Shown: in pieces, positions 8,681 through 11,150 of the stretch
How positions within the stretch are numbered: the first letter of the stretch is position 1
Layout of the letters: every line of letters begins with the position of its first letter
Source: an uncultured Thiotrichaceae bacterium
Lineage (GTDB): Bacteria; Pseudomonadota; Gammaproteobacteria; Thiotrichales; Thiotrichaceae
Length of the DNA: 11,150 bases
Assembly: GCA_938038645.1 (NCBI GenBank)
Contig: CALHTA010000194.1
Location: 1-11,150 of the forward strand
Reading direction: 5' to 3'
Position numbers and translations under genes: made by a program
Notes under the pieces: model-generated
Told to the model about the DNA's origin: nothing
The model's input: only the letters and a program-made list of their open reading frames with translations
The model's database searches: none

Positions 8681-8701
8681 GTAGAGTAATCAAGACTCTA
8701 C
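8681..8701. repeat. Perfect inverted repeat in the sodB upstream region
   Basis: Seven-base arms GTAGAGT and ACTCTAC surround a 7-base centre, 45 to 66 bases upstream of the sodB ATG and about 60 bases after the kinase stop. It could be a regulator-binding operator, a hairpin in the sodB leader, or a weak end signal for the kinase transcript. No T-run directly follows on the - strand, so a standard terminator is less likely. Confidence 0.45.
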
Positions 8702-8760
8702 AACAACGCAATAGTACCAACTTTATATAGTAGAATTAGTTGCAGCCATGATTATGGGGC

Positions 8761-10248
8761 CTAGTGAGGCAGATACAAGCGTACTCGTGCCCCGACCTGT
8801 GGGGAAGCTTTCAGCTCGATCTTTCCACCAACAGCCTCAACTATCTCCGCACTGATTGCTAGACCAATGCCTTGGCCTTCAGTTTTGCTATCATCACGCA
8901 TACCGCGTTTAAGTAATTCAGCCGGGCTATCTCCGCCAAATCCCATGCCGTCGTCATCAATATCGATAACTAAGAAGTTGGTTTCACTAGAAGCTGTTAC
9001 CTCTACAACATCTTGACAGAATCGGCAGGCGTTGTTCATCAGATTTCCAAACAGTTCGATAAGATCATCTTTTTCAACTCGAACTTTGTCAAGGTCGTCA
9101 ACGTTTATCCTGATTTCGAATGATTTATCGTGGTATACCTTGTACAAAGAATCACGCAATCTGTATAGCACGGGCTTCAAAACTTGCTGGCGGATAATTG
9201 CATTAGGGGTACGCACTGCTGCTCTCTTTAGTTGGTAAGCAACAATGTCACACATATGATTAATCGACTTTTTAAGGTCTTCTTGATCATTCTCTTTCAT
9301 ATCGTATTTAGATTGCGCTGACAACACAGCTGCCAAAGGCGTTTTAAGGCTGTGTGCAAGGTTGTCTAGCGATTCACGATAACGTTGTTTCTGCCCTTTC
9401 TCGACGTTTATTAAGGTATTAATTGCGCTTTTAACTTCAGTCAGTTCAACAGGATAGGCTTTTAAAATTGCATCTTGAGCACCCGCTTCAATCTCTTTAA
9501 CTTCAGTTTCAAACTCCTTGATCGGTGTAATGATGAAATAGTTACTAATGAGTTGAGCAACTAAGACTAAAGCGAGAGTAGAAAAGAATAGTGCAATAAT
9601 ATTGTATTGTACGTGCTGAATTTCGCTGATCGAGTTAATCGCTGATTGAGCGAGGACTAATCGGACTTTTTCTTCGCTTTCAAGACTATAAACATTAGAG
9701 TAAACGATATAAGTGTGAGGCTTTTCAATACCATCAATCATTACATCGACGGTTACTTTGTGAAAATTGGTATTCTTAGGATCAAAATTTTCCAGGCCAA
9801 AAGGCTCAACAAAATCATTTAATCCTTCTGGATTTAGCTTGTTATAGGCCTCAAGTGGAAACTTGCTTTGCCACTTAACATTGCCTGTCTTCGGGTCTTG
9901 AAAATAGGCAAAAAGCTCATTTTTAGTACCGTTATCAGCTTGCCCCTCACTGAAACGGTAACGCTTTAAGATCTTTGTCAGTTCATCAACATCATTTTTT
10001 GTACTAATGATGTCGTCAGAAAAAACGGGAACATGTAAAATCAATTCATTAGCCATACCAGCTTGAGCTTTTTGAATTTTAGAATTGTGATTCTCAAAGA
10101 ATAAGCTGAGGTAGCCCCCACCCAATAGTGAAGTCCCTAAAGCGACTAGCACCAACATACTAATTAGCTGGCGAACTCTGAATGAACTCGTACCTGATTT
10201 GATTATTGGGGATAGCGCTCCCGTTAAACCTGCTTGTGGATAACTCAT
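8761..10248 (-). CDS. PhoQ-like membrane sensor histidine kinase without adjacent response regulator
   Basis: This 495-residue inner-membrane sensor kinase would phosphorylate a response regulator in reply to a periplasmic signal. Membrane segments lie at about residues 28-51 and 216-240, enclosing a periplasmic domain of about 165 residues with more Asp/Glu (about 24) than Lys/Arg (about 17). A HAMP-like linker (about 241-290) follows. The phospho-acceptor is His299 in the block DNLAHSLKTPLA, characteristic of PhoQ-type kinases. The ATPase domain has an N-box with Asn402, Asn405 and Asn406, a G1 box DDDGMGFG at 431-438 and a G2 box GQGIGLA at 458-464, so it looks active. The ATG at 10248 has only A-rich sequence upstream and no clear ribosome site, but a stop lies just upstream in frame, so no longer start is possible. 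Such kinases usually follow their regulator gene; none is present here. I leave the symbol blank because PhoQ orthology is unproven. Confidence 0.88.
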   Translation of the reverse strand: MSYPQAGLTGALSPIIKSGTSSFRVRQLISMLVLVALGTSLLGGGYLSLFFENHNSKIQKAQAGMANELILHVPVFSDDIISTKNDVDELTKILKRYRFSEGQADNGTKNELFAYFQDPKTGNVKWQSKFPLEAYNKLNPEGLNDFVEPFGLENFDPKNTNFHKVTVDVMIDGIEKPHTYIVYSNVYSLESEEKVRLVLAQSAINSISEIQHVQYNIIALFFSTLALVLVAQLISNYFIITPIKEFETEVKEIEAGAQDAILKAYPVELTEVKSAINTLINVEKGQKQRYRESLDNLAHSLKTPLAAVLSAQSKYDMKENDQEDLKKSINHMCDIVAYQLKRAAVRTPNAIIRQQVLKPVLYRLRDSLYKVYHDKSFEIRINVDDLDKVRVEKDDLIELFGNLMNNACRFCQDVVEVTASSETNFLVIDIDDDGMGFGGDSPAELLKRGMRDDSKTEGQGIGLAISAEIVEAVGGKIELKASPQVGARVRLYLPH

Positions 10249-10547
10249 GTTTTTTTGATTTTTATTACTACATCAAGACATTTACGGACCTTCCCGATCG
10301 TCCATATCTCATGCAGCATTCTTAAATCCAAATTTTTACACAAAAAGATCCAAATTCGCCCTGATCTACACTATGTAAAAAACCCCAACCTATTGGTTCT
10401 ATTCAGAAAACCTGTTAGTAAAAACGTTCTGAATTTTTCTTTATTGTTTTGATACTGGTAATGACCAGCGTTTATTATGTCTTACAAAAACCTTAATCTC
10501 AGCTGAGTATATGACGCTTTTTTACTCATTGGAAGTGTTTTGTCATT
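10249..10547. other. Gene-free stretch upstream of the kinase
   Basis: This A/T-rich stretch contains no convincing gene on either strand. The longest + frame (10234-10452) overlaps the kinase start and has neither a ribosome site nor a recognisable domain. It holds a candidate kinase promoter (10474-10502) overlapping the palindrome CTCAGCTGAG (10498-10507), a small dyad CTGGT/ACCAG (10455-10468), and an inverted repeat ATTCAGAA (10401-10408) / TTCTGAAT (10427-10434). I see no remnant of a response regulator. Confidence 0.6.
10474..10502 (-). promoter_or_regulatory. Candidate promoter for the kinase gene
   Basis: On the - strand, CTGAGA (-35, four of six consensus bases) and CATAAT (-10, five of six) are separated by 17 bases. 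It lies downstream of the terminator that closes the preceding gene, so the kinase needs a promoter about here. The predicted leader of roughly 220 bases is long, and a closer promoter cannot be excluded. Confidence 0.4.
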
Positions 10548-10581
10548 AAAAAAGCTCCTTTAGGAAAATCCTAAGGAGCTT
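10548..10581 (-). terminator. Rho-independent terminator of the small PepSY-like gene
   Basis: Arms 10552-10565 and 10569-10581 (AAGCTCCTTTAGGA against TCCTAAGGAGCTT) pair with one bulged base around an AAA loop. On the - strand the stem is followed by six T (10548-10553). It begins 26 bases after the stop codon at 10607 and separates this gene from the kinase. Confidence 0.88.
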
Positions 10582-10606
10582 ATTGTTGAAACAAATTTTC
10601 AGTTGA

Positions 10607-10942
10607 TTATTTAGTTCGCATCGTTAGAAGCCTGCGTGTGCCACTACAATTGAAAGATACTCGTTTCAGCTCATTTTTGTATAAAAATCTGACGTCATAG
10701 CAATCCGATCTCATTGAAGACTGACGCTTGGTAATCTTAGGTCTAGCACCTTTGTAAGTTTTACGGACAACCCGTGAAATGGCTGCTTTATTTATGGTTC
10801 CGCCATTATAAGACTTTAAGGAAAAGTCTTTTACTTTGCTAGATGACGTAGATGAAATAGCAAACGTAGTCGCTGTTAAGTTTAGTGCCAGCGCTGCAAT
10901 TATAGCTAAAACTGACACTCTCATTATCTTCAGGAATTTCAT
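10607..10942 (-). CDS. Small, strongly basic exported protein, possibly PepSY-like
   Basis: This 111-residue protein has a clear signal peptide (basic MKFLKIMR, hydrophobic core 9-21, probable cleavage after Ala28 in TTFA), so it should be periplasmic or secreted. The mature part of about 83 residues has roughly 21 Lys/Arg against 4 Asp/Glu. It contains Cys81 and Cys99, which could form a disulfide. The pattern from about residue 51 (INKAAISRVVRKTYKGARPKITKR, then a YDVRFLYKNELKRVSF strand pair) resembles a divergent PepSY fold: a helix with a 'GA/PG' turn, then two beta strands. That is a pattern judgement, not a motif match. The ribosome site AGGAG lies seven bases before the ATG. The gene is monocistronic, with its own promoter and terminator. 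PepSY proteins often neighbour PhoQ-like kinases, and such a kinase is the next gene. The function is unknown; it could be a modulator of the sensor or a cationic secreted protein. Confidence 0.8.
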   Translation of the reverse strand: MKFLKIMRVSVLAIIAALALNLTATTFAISSTSSSKVKDFSLKSYNGGTINKAAISRVVRKTYKGARPKITKRQSSMRSDCYDVRFLYKNELKRVSFNCSGTRRLLTMRTK

Positions 10943-11073
10943 AAAAATTCTCCTTTTATCCTCTAACTATGTAGTCGGAGGAGTATTCCGCTGGGTAGGC
11001 GCAATTTATAGCAATCGCTTCCGTTGAATCTGGGCTTGTGGAAGTCCCATGCTGGTAGGTTAAGTATGTACAC

Positions 11074-11103
11074 ATTATAAGCTTAGGTTTCAGCTGAATG
11101 CAA
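11074..11103 (-). promoter_or_regulatory. Promoter of the small PepSY-like gene, with internal palindrome
   Basis: On the - strand, TTGCAT (-35, 11098-11103) and a perfect TATAAT (-10, 11074-11079) are 18 bases apart. The spacer and the edge of the -35 contain the perfect palindrome TTCAGCTGAA (11089-11098), a possible operator. The sequence upstream of the -35 (11104-11150) is almost purely A/T and could act as an UP element. The leader to the ATG would be about 125 bases, with AGGAG at 10950-10954. Confidence 0.65.
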
Positions 11104-11150
11104 GATTAATAATTTTTTAAGTTATTGATAAATAAGTTATTTATTATTAT

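Noticed and set aside
10234-10452. Possible 72-residue + strand gene upstream of the kinase
   Set aside because: It overlaps the kinase start, has no ribosome site, and its composition reflects A/T-rich non-coding sequence.
10249-10550. PhoP-box direct repeats (GTTTA spaced by five bases) upstream of the PhoQ-like kinase
   Set aside because: Only a single GTTTA-like element is present near 10470; no properly spaced second copy.
10836-11027. 63-residue + strand frame opposite the small exported protein
   Set aside because: It is antisense to a gene with a good signal peptide, ribosome site and promoter, and has no support itself.

Overview
The window looks like the chromosome of a free-living, probably marine, gammaproteobacterium with moderately AT-rich DNA. 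The pointers are a bacterial RF3 gene, an argD-argF pair, an iron superoxide dismutase, a PhoQ-type sensor kinase, and secreted proteases ending in GlyGly-CTERM tails. That tail type is typical of Vibrio, Shewanella, Kangiella and relatives. I cannot fix the genus from sequence alone. I see no insertion sequence, integrase, CRISPR array, tRNA or rRNA.

Left third (1-4094, all + strand) is a secreted-protease locus. The 3' part of one metzincin (reprolysin-like) metalloprotease gene runs in from the left edge. A full-length paralogue follows at 1237-3657. Both carry the HExxHxxGxxH zinc site, a Met-turn and a C-terminal Gly-rich/hydrophobic/basic GlyGly-CTERM tail. The second has an extra Calx-beta-like domain before the tail. 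A small lipoprotein gene of unknown function starts on the stop codon of the second protease (ATGA overlap), so the two are probably translationally coupled.

Middle (4149-7889, all - strand) is a tight cluster argD > argF > prfC. It combines two steps of arginine biosynthesis (acetylornithine aminotransferase, ornithine carbamoyltransferase) with peptide chain release factor 3. An inverted repeat separates it from the convergent lipoprotein gene. A strong, nearly symmetrical terminator separates it from sodB upstream.

Right third (8051-11150, - strand) holds sodB (Fe-type superoxide dismutase), a PhoQ-like membrane histidine kinase with no response regulator beside it, a gene-free stretch of about 350 bases, and a small, very basic, exported PepSY-like protein with its own promoter and terminator. 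The kinase and the small protein may be functionally linked: their presumed promoters share a TCAGCTGA palindrome, and a cationic periplasmic protein beside an acidic PhoQ-like sensor domain suggests a ligand or modulator. Those links are inference. The most interesting items are the tandem GlyGly-CTERM proteases with their coupled lipoprotein, and the orphan kinase paired with the cationic protein.
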